NCBI GenBank assembly: GCA_032717465.1
Contig: CM064713.1
Location: 7,549,001-7,613,000, forward strand
Direction: 5' to 3'
Length of the DNA: 64,000 nt
Source of the DNA: Coenobita brevimanus
Taxonomy: Eukaryota > Arthropoda > Malacostraca > Decapoda > Coenobitidae
A program made the translations under genes and the position numbers. The notes beneath the pieces were generated by a model, which did no database searches, was not told where the DNA came from, and saw nothing but the letters and a program-made list of their open reading frames with translations. Positions 52,969 through 62,659 of this stretch are shown piece by piece. Each line of letters starts with the position of its first letter. The stretch's first letter is position 1.

Positions 52969-53744
52969 CTCATTCCTGTAAAGATACAATTAGGTAAGAA
53001 CAATTAGGTAAGAACAAAGGGGGGGAGAAAAGGAGGGGGGTGCGAGGAGTGACTTGTGACGGCTAGGAGGGAGTTATGGTAATACTGGAGAGGGGCAAGT
53101 ATTAACAATGAGGATTACACGTTTTCCAATAGCGAAGGGACTTTGGTAATTGATTTTATTCTTGGTTTACACTTGCACTAGATACTGGGACGAGAGAGTG
53201 TCGTACAGGATTTACGGGTAGCGTGGGTGAGGGAATATCACTAACACCTTCTCGTATTACTTCTTTACAGCTCACAGCAGTAGGGGTGTATTACTACGGA
53301 GGAATTTCCAGGCGGCACAGTCTTACTAATTGTATATAAGGGACGTCACTCATAAATACAGTTCATCAGATCTTGATTCGCACACTCATCCTTTATTCTC
53401 TCACTGTGATCTTACTTGCCTCGATATTCACTATATTAAGTCACTGCACGATACTACACTAGGCAAAGTCACACTTAACCTAAATCACTTGCACTGTTTC
53501 TGGGCAGCATCACACTTATTCATCGTGGGGCTAGGGGCGGGAACACGCCGTCGGCAATCCTGCCGGGTTAGGGGCACCGCCAAGGGGAGGCGTGCCAAGA
53601 GGGCACGGGACAACTCGTAGGGGCATCCTCTCGCGTCCTGGGCTACCCGTGGCTTCCGGGCTTGGCTCAGGAGTATGGCCCTTGGGACTGGGGCCGAATA
53701 GCTTCAGGAACCTCTGGTGTAAGTCTCGGCCGGAGGTGGGAGCC

Positions 53745-54722
53745 TTACGTCGTCATAGGGGCGTATGGAGATCGCACCCGGGTGTCCTGGGGAGGATTGG
53801 GAGAGACTGCGGACTGTGGTCTCCAGCGTCTAGGGGCGCCGACAGGGGAGGGCTGCGGCATCGGCTTACGCTGGGGCCCGTCAGGTGTGTCTATTTCAGA
53901 GCCAGGCGTAGGGAGCGGAGGCCAGGGGAGGCTGTGAGGCCTGTCTGGGCCACTCTGGTATGGGAGGCCTGAGCTCGTCTCCTGCCGGGGTGACGTCTCG
54001 CTCCTTGCCTCCTTCTGTGCACCTTCGGAGTGACAGTGGGCCGTCTCACAAGGGCGGGAGCGACAATAGGCCGTCTCTACCAGGGCACCTTCGGAGCGAC
54101 AATAGGCCATCTCACGAGGAGGGGAGCAACAATAGGCTGTCTCTACCAGGGCACCTTCGGAGCGACAATAGGCCATCTCACGAGGAGGGGAGCGACAATA
54201 GGCCGTCTCTACCAGGACACTTTCAGAGCGACAATAGGCCGTCTCTACCAGGACACTTTCAGAGCGACAATAGGCCGTCTCACGAGGAGGGGAGCGACAA
54301 TAGGCCGTCTCTACCGGGACACTTTCGGAGTGACAATAGGCCATCTCACGAGGGCGGGAGCGACAATAGGCCGTCTCTACCAGAACACTTTCGGAGCAAC
54401 AATAGGCCGTCTCGCCAGGAGGGGAGCGACAATAGGCCGTCTCACGAGGGCGGGAGCGCCAATGGGCCGTCTCTACCGGGACACTTTTGGAGCGACAATA
54501 GGCCGTCTCACGAGGGCGAGAGTGACAATAGGCCGTCTCTACCAGCACACTTTCGGAGCGACAATAGGCCCTCTCACGAGGAGGCGCGCCATCTGGAGTG
54601 TCTAGAACAACTCCACTCCTACCTGGCTCAACAATCCCACTCCGTGAAGGTAGTGTCCTTCTCCTGCGACGGCGACGGCGTAGTGGCTGCGTGACATAGG
54701 GGCGCACGGCCCGGGCTGACAT
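53745..54722 (-). CDS. U3-encoded ORF of BL-11
   Basis: A 325-codon open frame in element sense: MSARAVRPYVTQPLRRRRR, then the array with ETAYCRSESVLV and ETAYCRSRPR repeats, then GPDRPHSLPWPPLPTPGSE. The upstream segment from the edge ATG lies in other frames. It is strongly basic near the N-terminus. Its start matches SARAVRPCDTQPP of BL-5. No known domain is seen. Confidence 0.5.
   Translation of the reverse strand: MSARAVRPYVTQPLRRRRRRRRTLPSRSGIVEPGRSGVVLDTPDGAPPRERAYCRSESVLVETAYCHSRPRETAYCRSKSVPVETAHWRSRPRETAYCRSPPGETAYCCSESVLVETAYCRSRPREMAYCHSESVPVETAYCRSPPRETAYCRSESVLVETAYCRSESVLVETAYCRSPPREMAYCRSEGALVETAYCCSPPREMAYCRSEGALVETAYCRSRPCETAHCHSEGAQKEARSETSPRQETSSGLPYQSGPDRPHSLPWPPLPTPGSEIDTPDGPQRKPMPQPSPVGAPRRWRPQSAVSPNPPQDTRVRSPYAPMTT
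54026..54590 (-). repeat. Tandem array in BL-11
   Basis: Element-sense units are GAGACGGCCTATTGTCGCTC with two spacer types, so units of 36 and 30 bp alternate (66 bp together). The displayed strand reads GAGCGACAATAGGCCGTCTC. About 17 units. Confidence 0.93.
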
Positions 54723-54899
54723 ATGCCGTTGTTGGCGGGGGTTGCTCTGAGTGGTGGCGGCTACCCCGGGGGTCCGTGTGGGGGTGTCGGCACGTTCCCG
54801 GGCATACTGGACTGTATCTCACTTGCCCCGTTGTCGGGGGCACTATGGTATTCTTCTGTTTCCATTTCAGGGGCACTGCTTTGTAAGTCACGCATTTTA

Positions 54900-55267
54900 G
54901 TAGCTTTGCTCTTTCTCTAGACTACACCAGAAATGTGGAAAAATGAAGTTTCGAGATTAACGCAAGCTTATATAAGATGAGGTAGAACTTATTACAAGTT
55001 TAGTCGGGTTTCAGTTCAGTTTGAGTGTAGTGCAGTATCAGTGCAGTGCTGTTTGTGAAGTTTGGGAAAAGTTGCTGGCAAGCATTAAGTGTAATTACTG
55101 TCAGTGAAGATTATTTTCGGTACTTTTGCAATAAGTGAAGTGTTAGCAAGCATTAAGTGTACTAACAGTAAAGTGTTGTCAAGCATTAAGTGCGATAGTA
55201 ATAGTAAAGTATGTATAGCTCCAGTGCTTGTGAGAACAATAAAGTGAAGTTGGAAAGCATTAAGTGG
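54900..55267 (+). repeat. Gamma-family LTR (plus), part 2
   Basis: It continues from 46056 and contains AAGCTTATATAAG (TATA-like, about 54963-54976) and several direct repeats of GCAAGCATTAAGTG (55086-55270). It is broken by the foldback element. Confidence 0.8.
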
Positions 55268-57112
55268 AATGGGGTGCTTTCAAAGTAGCCTATTCAGGTA
55301 GATGTCACCATCGTTGGGACCAACACAGTCCCTGCGCTGTTTAAAAGCATATTTTTCTTTGTTAAATATCTGCACCATGTTGTGTGAAACTGTGAATCAT
55401 GGTAATGTCATATACCGTAATATAAATCATACACATAGAACACGTATATATAACGTAGCATTAATTGTTTATATTTATCATAAACGGAAATTAAAATATC
55501 ATTGATGGCATGTGATGGCAATCCGCCATTTCAGTGGTCCTATATTATTTAATTTCTGCTACATTAAATGCAGGTTAGGTTCTTAATACATAGTTTGTTC
55601 AGACTGTAAATTACGCCTAATGGGTATCTTGACTCATTTAGTCTCTGTGGCCAGAAATTTAATGTTGAGTAAATACTGGGACTCAACATTTTGCTCACTC
55701 CCTTCACCCATGCACACCACAAGACCCGTGTGCCACGGTTTGAGAAGACCGTGGTGCTACCCCCTCAGACCCTCCAAAGCAATTACAGTACCTTTAACCT
55801 AACTACACAAGTAGTGTAAATTGTATTATTTTAAGCATTAGTCCTCATGCGTTTGTTTTGAAAAATCTTATGAAAAAACTTAAACACCGGACTATCTTGT
55901 GCGCATGCGTGAAGTGAGTGAGCAAAATGTTGAGTCCCAATATTTACTCAACATTAAATTTCTGCCCCCACAGAGACTAAATGAGTCAAGATACCCACTA
56001 TGCGTAATTTACAGTCTGAACAAACTATGTATTAAGAACCTAACTTGCACTAAATGTAGCAGAAATTAAATAATATAGGACCACTGAAATGTCGGGTTGC
56101 CATCACATGCCATCAACGATATTTTGATTTCCGTTTATGATAAATATAAACAATTCATGCTACGTTATATATACGTGTTCTATTTGTATTATTTATATTA
56201 TGTATATGACATTACCATGATTCACAGTTTCACACGACAGTGTAGATATTTAACAAAGAAAAATATGCTTTTTAACCCGCGCCGTCCCGAGGACGTACTT
56301 CCACGTCCTCACGTTTTGTCACAGCTAATCCCGAGGACTTACTTCAACGTCCTGCAATTGCAAGGTTCATAATTTCCACAATTTTCAATTTTCGCGAGTC
56401 ATTTTTGGTACGTATACACGGGACACCTGCCTCAACAAGATGCCAGGCAGAGACAATGCCTTACCCAGCATGACCTCCTCCCCCCCCCTGCATGCCCTTT
56501 TCTCAGCAATTCACCTGTTATCAGTGACCTGGCCAGTATAGCCATGTCATGCCACGGTACGAAATTCAGGGCCAGAGTGATTCCCCAATCAATAACAATG
56601 TGGAGGAAAAACTTTACATAGCATTAGAGGAAGAAACAGTTAGAAATGATGATCAGGTAATGTGGCAAAAAAAGGTCAGGTATTAGTGAGTGAAACAATG
56701 CTTATAATGCCTATATTACTGCTTGAAAACCAATATACTTTTGTACTACATATAAATTCGTAACAGTAAATCAATAAAAACCGTTTATGAGTGGTGTGAA
56801 ATAGTTATCCTCCCATAGAACTCGTTTTCTTTGGCGCCAGCCTGATAGAAAACCCAGTAAAGTAAGGAGGCTCTCCTACCTGTAATGAGTATTTTAAACC
56901 TCAGGTGAGCGATTTCTCTATGAATTTTCGATGTTTCTCACCAAAAGCGAAAGTTTTAGCAAAAAAAAAAAAGGTCGAAAATTGCCCGGGATTGGGGGGT
57001 ACCAGTGGTCGAAAAGTGGCCGGGACGGGGCGGGTTAAACAGCGCGGGGACTGTGTTAGTCCCAATAATTGTGACATCTACCGGAATACTAGGCTTTTCA
57101 GAAGCACCCCAT
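55268..57112. mobile_element. Foldback element with ~440-bp inverted arms
   Basis: The left arm 55268-55713 and right arm 55903-57112 are inverted copies, starting AATGGGGTGCTT and ending AAGCACCCCATT. The right arm is longer only because a piggyBac-like MITE (56276-57034) sits in it. The central spacer, about 190 bp, has a small hairpin (CCACGGTTTGAGAAGACCGTGG). No transposase is seen. The empty site is represented in the minus gamma LTR at about 31560-31620. Confidence 0.92.
56276..57034. mobile_element. piggyBac-like MITE, copy 3 (in foldback arm)
   Basis: It is 759 bp between TTAA at 56272-56275 and 57035-57038. The termini are CCCGCGCCGTCCCG and, on the other strand, CCCGCCCCGTCCCG. Orientation is opposite to copies 1 and 2. 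The left foldback arm has the single empty TTAA at the equivalent site (near 55340). Confidence 0.93.
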
Positions 57113-57291
57113 TACTTGGAAAATAAAAACAGTGAACTTTAAGGAGCCAGTGTTTATTTTTGCCTCAGCTGATCTTGTGTACTACATACCTAAAGGCTGA
57201 CCATAGGAGGAACAACTCACTGGGCAACGTCCTTCCTATACTGGAGTACTGCTGTTGGAGCCTGTGGCAGTGTGGGAACTGGGCCGTAACA
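57113..57291 (+). repeat. Gamma-family LTR (plus), part 3 (3' end)
   Basis: It ends GGGCCGTAACA at 57291, followed after one base by TGGTGTCAGGAGT (57293-57305), which matches the 3' end of typical animal leucine tRNAs and is the likely primer-binding site. Confidence 0.8.
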
Positions 57292-57457
57292 CTGGTGTCA
57301 GGAGTGTAGGATTATTTAGGGCTGCAGTGAGTCTAACCTTCGACATGGAAGCGGAAGGTGTGAAGACAAGGTCTCGAACTGGGCAGAAGGAAATTTCTCT
57401 GGCGACAGTTGTGAAGCTAATACAGGCACAGAGTGAAGGGCAGAAACAACTCCAACC
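57292..57457 (+). pseudogene. gag: Gamma element leader and gag start, truncated
   Basis: After the primer-binding site a frame reads MEAEGVKTRSRTGQKEIS and LATVVKLIQAQSEGQKQL. It then runs into BL-12 sequence at about 57458. The position right after the LTR suggests gag, but the fragment is too short for domain recognition. Confidence 0.5.
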
Positions 57458-58245
57458 ACCAGGCCTCTCCACCCCGCAAAGTAGGAGAGTCGGCCTTCGG
57501 CCACTCTCCCTCCGCCCGTCCCCAGGCTCCTGTAGAGGAAGGTACCTCTTTCCCCGCCCACCCCTCCAGTGGCAGAGTGAGGTGCCCCTCTCACTGCCCC
57601 TCTCCTCAAGAGGGTGGTTTCTGCTCCTTTACAGGAACCCCACCAGAGACCAGAGCAGGCGTGACGTCCCCGAGGCCCAGTGTCCTGTCCCTGCAGGCCC
57701 AAATGTTGTTGGATTCCTCCAGGACAAGAGGCCGCACCTCACCCCTGCTGGCCTCCTCCCGACAACGAGACCACAGCCCATGGAGTCATCGGGCCTCCCC
57801 AGACGCTTGCAGCAGTAGCCCAGTCTCCCCCAGCGATGGTGGCCGCAGGCCCTCCCTGACGGCCGTCTCTGCAGGGCGAGACGGCAGCTCAGCCAGGGCA
57901 CCATCCTCCCCACAGCCGACCCTAGGCCCGGGCCTCCTCAGGTCCTCCCCCAGTACCCCGACCACAACTAAGGGCCAGTGCCGTGTGGCGCATCTCCTGG
58001 CCCTCTTCGGCCCTAGTACAGAGAGCCCTGCATCACCCACGGCCTCTACAGAAAGAGGGCTGCCCGCCACGCCAACCACCAACTCCAATGGGACCCGTGA
58101 CCCGTGGCGACCCCACAGGCGACCTACCCCTGGAATACACTCTGGAAAACCCACCCCCAATGCCTGGCCGCCACCTGCGGTTCCTGGCGCAGGGCCTCCT
58201 GCCGCCCGTGTCCCTAGCACTCCCTTTTGCCTGTTCAGTGAGTAA
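57433..58245 (+). CDS. U3-encoded ORF of BL-12 (C-terminal part)
   Basis: A 270-codon open frame, almost wholly inside BL-12: SPPRKVGESAFGHSPSARPQAP, SLQAQMLLDSSRTRGRTSPL, SDGGRRPSLTAVSAGRDG and VAHLLALFGPSTESPASPT, ending CLFSE. The first few codons come from the neighbouring gamma gag. The FGPSTES segment is the motif shared by the BL family. Open for its whole length with a conserved C-terminus. Confidence 0.5.
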   Translation: MKGRNNSNHQASPPRKVGESAFGHSPSARPQAPVEEGTSFPAHPSSGRVRCPSHCPSPQEGGFCSFTGTPPETRAGVTSPRPSVLSLQAQMLLDSSRTRGRTSPLLASSRQRDHSPWSHRASPDACSSSPVSPSDGGRRPSLTAVSAGRDGSSARAPSSPQPTLGPGLLRSSPSTPTTTKGQCRVAHLLALFGPSTESPASPTASTERGLPATPTTNSNGTRDPWRPHRRPTPGIHSGKPTPNAWPPPAVPGAGPPAARVPSTPFCLFSE

Positions 58246-59176
58246 AAGACTCTGAGGTTGTTCCCTAGTGTCTGGGAAGCCCTTATCCCAGTGGACCCAC
58301 CCCCTCACCCCAGTGTCTCCCCACCCCCCAGTGATACCTCCCCGTGCGGAATAGTGAACTCCCCACCAATAACCTCACGTGCGGAGTGCGTGGTGCTAGG
58401 CCACAGGCCACCCCCAAGTGTGACTATCCCCCCCCCAGTGTTACACACAGACAGACAGCATCAGTGCCGCACCCCTTCCCCCACCCTTTTTGCTTTGGCC
58501 GTATGAAGTGAATAAAAAGTGATATATGAGGTGTACTCCCAACTTCCTGTCTTGTAAGGAAGTCTATATCACCACTCCCCCCCCTCCCCCTCCCTCTGCC
58601 TCCCCCACGCACGGATAGATCGCGAATGCTATATTCTCTCCTCATATGGAATGCACACGTAGCATAAGGATAGCTAGGGTATCGTCTGTGTCACGCAGAT
58701 GCATATAACTAGCATAGTAGGCCGTTTATGTTACGTGAATATATATATAAGGATTTGAGTATATACTGTCGTCTATGTCACACGTATGGGTATATCGAGA
58801 TATACCTTGATTGTCTCTGTTATATATCTGAGACCAAGCACACCTGGTGTATTGTGTGAACCATATGTACAACACTGTGGAAATAATCTTAAGTAAGGAA
58901 AGGTAGAACACTGTGTAAAGGTCAAATTCACCAAACTAGGTGGAGATATTTGTTGTAAGGGCTAGCCTTCTGAGATTATCTGGTTATTATATGCCCCATA
59001 GTTTTGATCACGGGTGTGTATGTAGTTGTCTGTTGTTAATATATAAATGTGCCTTTGACCAGTTGTGTTTGGACTTTCCTTCCTTGCCTGTGACTGACCC
59101 GGTCGAGAACAAAGAACCCAAGGTCGCAACATACCTGAACCTGAGAAGTCTGGACTCGGAATACGCTACATAACAG
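57458..59176 (+). repeat. BL-12: long LTR, 5'-truncated
   Basis: It aligns with the inverse of BL-3 from about 11225 to 9503 and ends CGCTACATAACA at 59176. About the first 870 bp expected for this subfamily are missing at the left. The CCCCAGTG-rich stretch 58290-58440 is the complement of the G-runs in BL-1 and BL-3. Confidence 0.85.
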
Positions 59177-59383
59177 GTAGCTTCTACCATCTTGTCATAC
59201 TTTCATAGCACTCCCACTGGAATTCAAATATGCAATCAGATCCTTCCCATACCACCCTAGGGCATCACTGACATGATTCTTCACGCAGTCTATGGGAGAG
59301 CTTGTCATCCCAAGCCTTGGATACTGTATTAGTGAGTCTGAGAATAGGTCATACAGGTCTGGTATCCCAGTTGTATAGAAGTG
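59177..59383 (-). other. Open segment of unknown origin
   Basis: The minus-strand reading YTTGIPDLYDLFSDSL, PRLGMTSSPIDCVKNHV, SDALGWYGKDLIAYLNSS has a protein-like composition and ends in a stop near 59195. It abuts a small piece of BL LTR start. It could be a fragment of a host exon or of an unrecognised element. Confidence 0.25.
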
Positions 59384-59487
59384 AAATACCCACGCGGCAG
59401 AGTGAAGCTGACACCACAACCCCAGGAGAGTATGAGGGGGTGATATCCACCCCACAAGGGGATGACAGAGAGGCTGGCTTGTCATAA
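59384..59487 (+). repeat. Fragment of BL-1/BL-3-type LTR start
   Basis: TGAAATACCCACGCGGC... and the following 90 bp match the first 100 bp of BL-3 in its own orientation (inverse of 12099-12000). The rest of that LTR is absent. Confidence 0.75.
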
Positions 59488-60445
59488 AAGACTTTGTAGT
59501 TACTTGTAGGAAGTTTTGTGGTTTAGCTGTCACTCTCGATTTCTTGTAGTAGGAATTAAAGATGAATACAGGAGTTGATCTTAATTTATTATCTTCAGAG
59601 AAATCTAAGTTGAGCAGGGTATGTCTTACAGAGACAATATAATAAGTAAGTCTAGTTGAGCCCCTCTTTCTTGTTCACTCTCTCCACTACCTTTCTGTTC
59701 AAATGCTAGCCTCCTTCTGAGCTCTCTTTCCTAAATTCTGGTGAAACAGGAGTCGTGTCACGTGTGTTACACTGTGGTTGGAAAGTTCCAGAAACCTGTG
59801 TGTGAGTATGTGTGTATGTCACTAGGCTTTGTTCCCCTGCTATCTCACTGACACACTACCTACATCATCTCCTGACATTGCTACTTCCTATCTGTTGTCA
59901 ACATTTCCTCAGTTAACTTGCAAGATCATTTCCCTTTCCCAGGCTCGCATGGAGCTGTCTATCTATCTATTTATCTATCTATCTATTATGATTTCTAATT
60001 ATAATATGGACTCATAACATTGCTCGGCCACGCTGCTGAAGGTCCTTTGACAGCAATCATCATTGACATATGCTAATCTATTGGTACATAATATTGATTA
60101 TAATATTGTATACATATAATATTCATAGTAAATTGCAGTGATCTAGTAATATTACACTTTAAACAAGTTGTATACATATTTGAATAAATGCAATGGTTGT
60201 TGTATGACATTTTGTAAGATGTGTATGCATAACAGATATACGCATATAATCGTGCAGTGGTAATACTGTTAGGTTATTACATTACATATTGAGTTATCCC
60301 TTTAGTAATGTCTAATATTTCACTTAACTTGTATGATGATTCTGGTAATACAGAATTGTGGTATAATTGTATGACTTTACATGGATTCTCCTCTACATAG
60401 CAGAGGATATGCGCACTTAGACTCCCAACACATAGTACGACAAGG
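59488..60445. other. AT-rich sequence without recognised gene
   Basis: About 960 bp, AT-rich, with an imperfect (TCTA)n tract at 59957-59988 that resembles the RTE tail but has no RTE coding sequence beside it. Nothing else is recognised. Confidence 0.5.
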
Positions 60446-60687
60446 ATGCCTCATAGCTCCAACGGCCACGACTACTGTACAATCGTTAAGGACGTCATGA
60501 GTACTGAAATAAGTCTAGATTACTTGTATGAATTACCTACTTATCTAGACAATCTTACGAAGCCTATGCGAACTCTGGACTTCATGATAGGAAACTATGT
60601 TTCACAAGCACATAACACAAAGGAAGTGAATGAAATGGTAAAGTTAGCGAAATGGAAACTAGAACAGGCAAAGTCAGCTATGCTCAT
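60446..60687 (+). other. 81-codon open segment fused to BL-13 U3 ORF
   Basis: MPHSSNGHDYCTIVKD, ISLDYLYELPTYLDNLTKPM and VNEMVKLAKWKLEQAKSAM form a helical, charged protein-like segment that runs in frame into the ORF of BL-13. It precedes the LTR, so it belongs to the insertion site. It may be a gag or host-exon fragment; I do not recognise it. Confidence 0.3.
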
Positions 60688-60691
60688 TAAA

Positions 60692-61930
60692 ATGCCCGCC
60701 GCCGGGCCTTCCGCCCCGCCACCCCCCACTCCACCACCGGGCCACCACCACCCCACCACCCAAGGAAGAGATATCGGGGAGGTTAATGACCCAGGGCAAA
60801 AGGGTCACCCAACCACCACTGACCTGTGCCCCTTCTCCCCGCAACTGCCCCAATGCCAGGTGAGCCTAGATCCGCAACAACTTCAACGGCGGGTTGACCA
60901 TCGACAGCAGTGGGGTGGGGCTGATATAAAATCAGTCCCTCGTAGCTTTTTGGTGACGACCATAGTTACACCCCGTAAGGGCAGGAGGTCCCTTGGTGAG
61001 CCACGAGGTGTCCCCACCTCTGCCACAGTGAGACACGAGGGAACACCACCCTCTGCCACAACTCTGGTGAGCCACGAGGGCCTAGTACCCTCTGCCACAG
61101 TGAGCCACGAGGGAGAAATACCCTCTGCCACAAACAGGACAGGAGGTCCTTTAGTGAACTACGAGGGAGAAATACCCTCTGTCACAAACAGGGCAGGAGG
61201 CCCAATAGTGAGTTGTAAGGGGCCAGCACCCTCAGCCACCCCAAGGGTAAGAGCCCCTTGTATAAAGCCAAAAGTGGGTCCCAGGGTAAACCAACCTGGA
61301 GCCACGACTGTGACGGAGACAGTAGAGAGAGTCGCCTCCGTGCTACCCTCCCTGTATAAGAGAGAGAACACGGTCTCCGTGTGTCTTGTACCTTCAGCAA
61401 GCTCCTGCAGGAGTAGCTGGACACCACTTGGGAGAGTTGCCCCGAAGGTGTCATCGGAGCAGAGACCAAGTCCCAGTCGGGGCCTGCCTCCTACTCCCGG
61501 GAAATTCTTGTCTCCCCCAGGCACCCGCAGGAGACGAGGCCGCAGCCCACACCTGACGGCACGTCCCCTGGCAGACCTCCACAGCCCCAGGACCCCCAGG
61601 CAAGCCCAGCAGCGTACCAACGCTGTCCTCCTCCCACCCCGGAGCCTCAGACGCCAGACACGCCTCCTCCGCCTGTTTGGCCCCAGTCCCGAGGGCCACC
61701 ACACCAGGTCAAGGCCCCACACAGGCGGGCCTCCCTGCACCACCACGACGAGACCCCGAGAGGAGAGTCTACATCAGGTCGAGGCCCCACATAGATGGGC
61801 CTTCCTGCACCATGACGACGAGACCCCGAGAGGAGGGTCTACCCAGGTCGAGGCCCCAGGCAAGAGGGCCTCCCTGCAATGCATCAGCGGATCGGACCCA
61901 GGTAGAGTCTCCCCCCAGCGGGTACGGTGA
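60692..61930 (+). CDS. Intact U3-encoded ORF of element C LTR (413 codons)
   Basis: The frame starts at an ATG 4 nt inside the LTR (MPAAGPSAPPPPTPPPG) and stops at 61928-61930, entirely in U3. It has a Pro/His-rich N-terminus and a segment RVDHRQQWGGADIKSVP matching GAITLAPGSTP-type segments of other copies. The repeat region uses variants of SHEGEIPSATNRTGGP. Later parts read RRGRSPHLTARPLADLH and RRQTRLLRLFGPSPEGHHTR, with a final short repeat REESLHQVEAP. No enzyme domain, membrane segment or signal peptide is seen. By position it would be the last ORF of the element RNA, expressed from the 3' LTR, like ORFs in the U3 of some retroviruses. It is the best-preserved member of the U3 ORF family; coding is probable but unproven. 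Confidence 0.65.
   Translation: MPAAGPSAPPPPTPPPGHHHPTTQGRDIGEVNDPGQKGHPTTTDLCPFSPQLPQCQVSLDPQQLQRRVDHRQQWGGADIKSVPRSFLVTTIVTPRKGRRSLGEPRGVPTSATVRHEGTPPSATTLVSHEGLVPSATVSHEGEIPSATNRTGGPLVNYEGEIPSVTNRAGGPIVSCKGPAPSATPRVRAPCIKPKVGPRVNQPGATTVTETVERVASVLPSLYKRENTVSVCLVPSASSCRSSWTPLGRVAPKVSSEQRPSPSRGLPPTPGKFLSPPGTRRRRGRSPHLTARPLADLHSPRTPRQAQQRTNAVLLPPRSLRRQTRLLRLFGPSPEGHHTRSRPHTGGPPCTTTTRPREESLHQVEAPHRWAFLHHDDETPRGGSTQVEAPGKRASLQCISGSDPGRVSPQRVR
61020..61205 (+). repeat. Array in BL-13 U3 ORF
   Basis: About four to five imperfect repeats of GCCACGAGGG(A/C)...ACCCTCTGCCAC(A) occur. Further copies of a different unit (GTCGAGGCCCCA) occur at 61735-61860. The sequence differs from the GAGACGGCC arrays, so this copy has a different repeat at a similar place in the ORF. 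Confidence 0.7.
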
Positions 61931-61964
61931 TTCCCGCCACGGATAGAGCCCCTGGAGGTCCCCC

Positions 61965-61972
61965 CTATAAAG
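61965..61972 (+). promoter_or_regulatory. TATA-like box of BL-13
   Basis: CTATAAAG lies about 35 bp after the U3 ORF stop. It would place transcription start near 62000, leaving about 670 bp of R and U5, and putting the whole ORF in U3. Elements B LTRs have TATAAAA in the equivalent place. Confidence 0.45.
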
Positions 61973-62623
61973 TGACAGAGTGATATCGCCCCAGAAAAAC
62001 GGGTAAGATCAGTGACACCTCTTTTAATACCCGAGAAAGTGGAACCGGAACAGTGACAGAGTGACAGTGCGATCTAGAAGAATTCAGCCTATAAGTGTTT
62101 GTGATTCCCATAAACTCATCTGCCCCTTGTTAAAGACAGTAATTCTGAAATAGTGAATCTATTGTTGTTCCCCCAGCCCAGAATAGAGGAGTTCCCCCTT
62201 GTCAGTGTGAACGGCAGTCGGACGCGCAGGCGAGTGTCGCCGCGCTTAGTTGAACAAGTTAATTGTCGTGATCCGTCCCCTGCCCTTTTATAGTAATATT
62301 CCTCCCCTAGACTATTAAACCTGTATATTCCTCTTGTGACTGTGAACAGAGACTTTTTGGGCTTTGATGAAAGACAATCACCTCCACTTATAGAACCCCA
62401 ACCCATTGTCAAGTGTGATTACAGTGTATGTTGAATATCCTGTGTTATCCTAACGTAACTCTGTATATCTGTATCCCCGGTCCAGAATATCATTCTATGT
62501 AATATTGTAACGGTGTTAGAATTAAGGTAATAGATGTGTTAAGGTGTACTGCCTAGTTTTTATGTCCTGTTCCTTTGTTGGTGCTTTACTTCCGGTCCGG
62601 AAAGAGGACCCCGCTCAGTATCT

Positions 62624-62659
62624 AGTGTTTTTAGGACGAGGAGTCGACCTAAAAACACT
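62624..62659 (+). other. U5 hairpin of BL-13
   Basis: Perfect 12-bp arms AGTGTTTTTAGG (62624-62635) and CCTAAAAACACT (62648-62659) enclose the 12-nt loop ACGAGGAGTCGA. It ends 10 nt before the LTR 3' end and the primer-binding site. Equivalent hairpins with other stem sequences occur in BL-2, BL-5, BL-9, BL-10 and BL-11. Confidence 0.8.

Larger units (their letters stand above)
46441..53013 (+). mobile_element. CR1-like LINE inserted in BL-11
   Basis: It has ORF1, then an RTE insertion, then ORF2 with endonuclease and RT, an internal inverted duplication, and a C-terminal part ending at 52968. The 3' end has two copies of AATTAGGTAAGAAC, a short tandem tail as in CR1-type elements. It is nearly full length. 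Boundaries in BL-11 are approximate, as I could not see a clear target duplication. Confidence 0.85.
53014..54899 (-). repeat. BL-11 part 2 (U3 and array)
   Basis: It continues BL-11 after the LINE and ends at 54899 (TAAAATGCG in element sense), with GTAGC after it against GTAAC before part 1 (one mismatch). FLKLFGPSPKGHTPEP is encoded near 53660-53705. The edge ATG (54895-54893) opens MRDLQSSAPEMETEEYH. Confidence 0.85.

Noticed and set aside
54026..54590. Array as ordinary satellite DNA
   Set aside because: It is confined to U3 at the same relative position in many LTRs and stays in frame, so it is part of the LTR and not an independent satellite.
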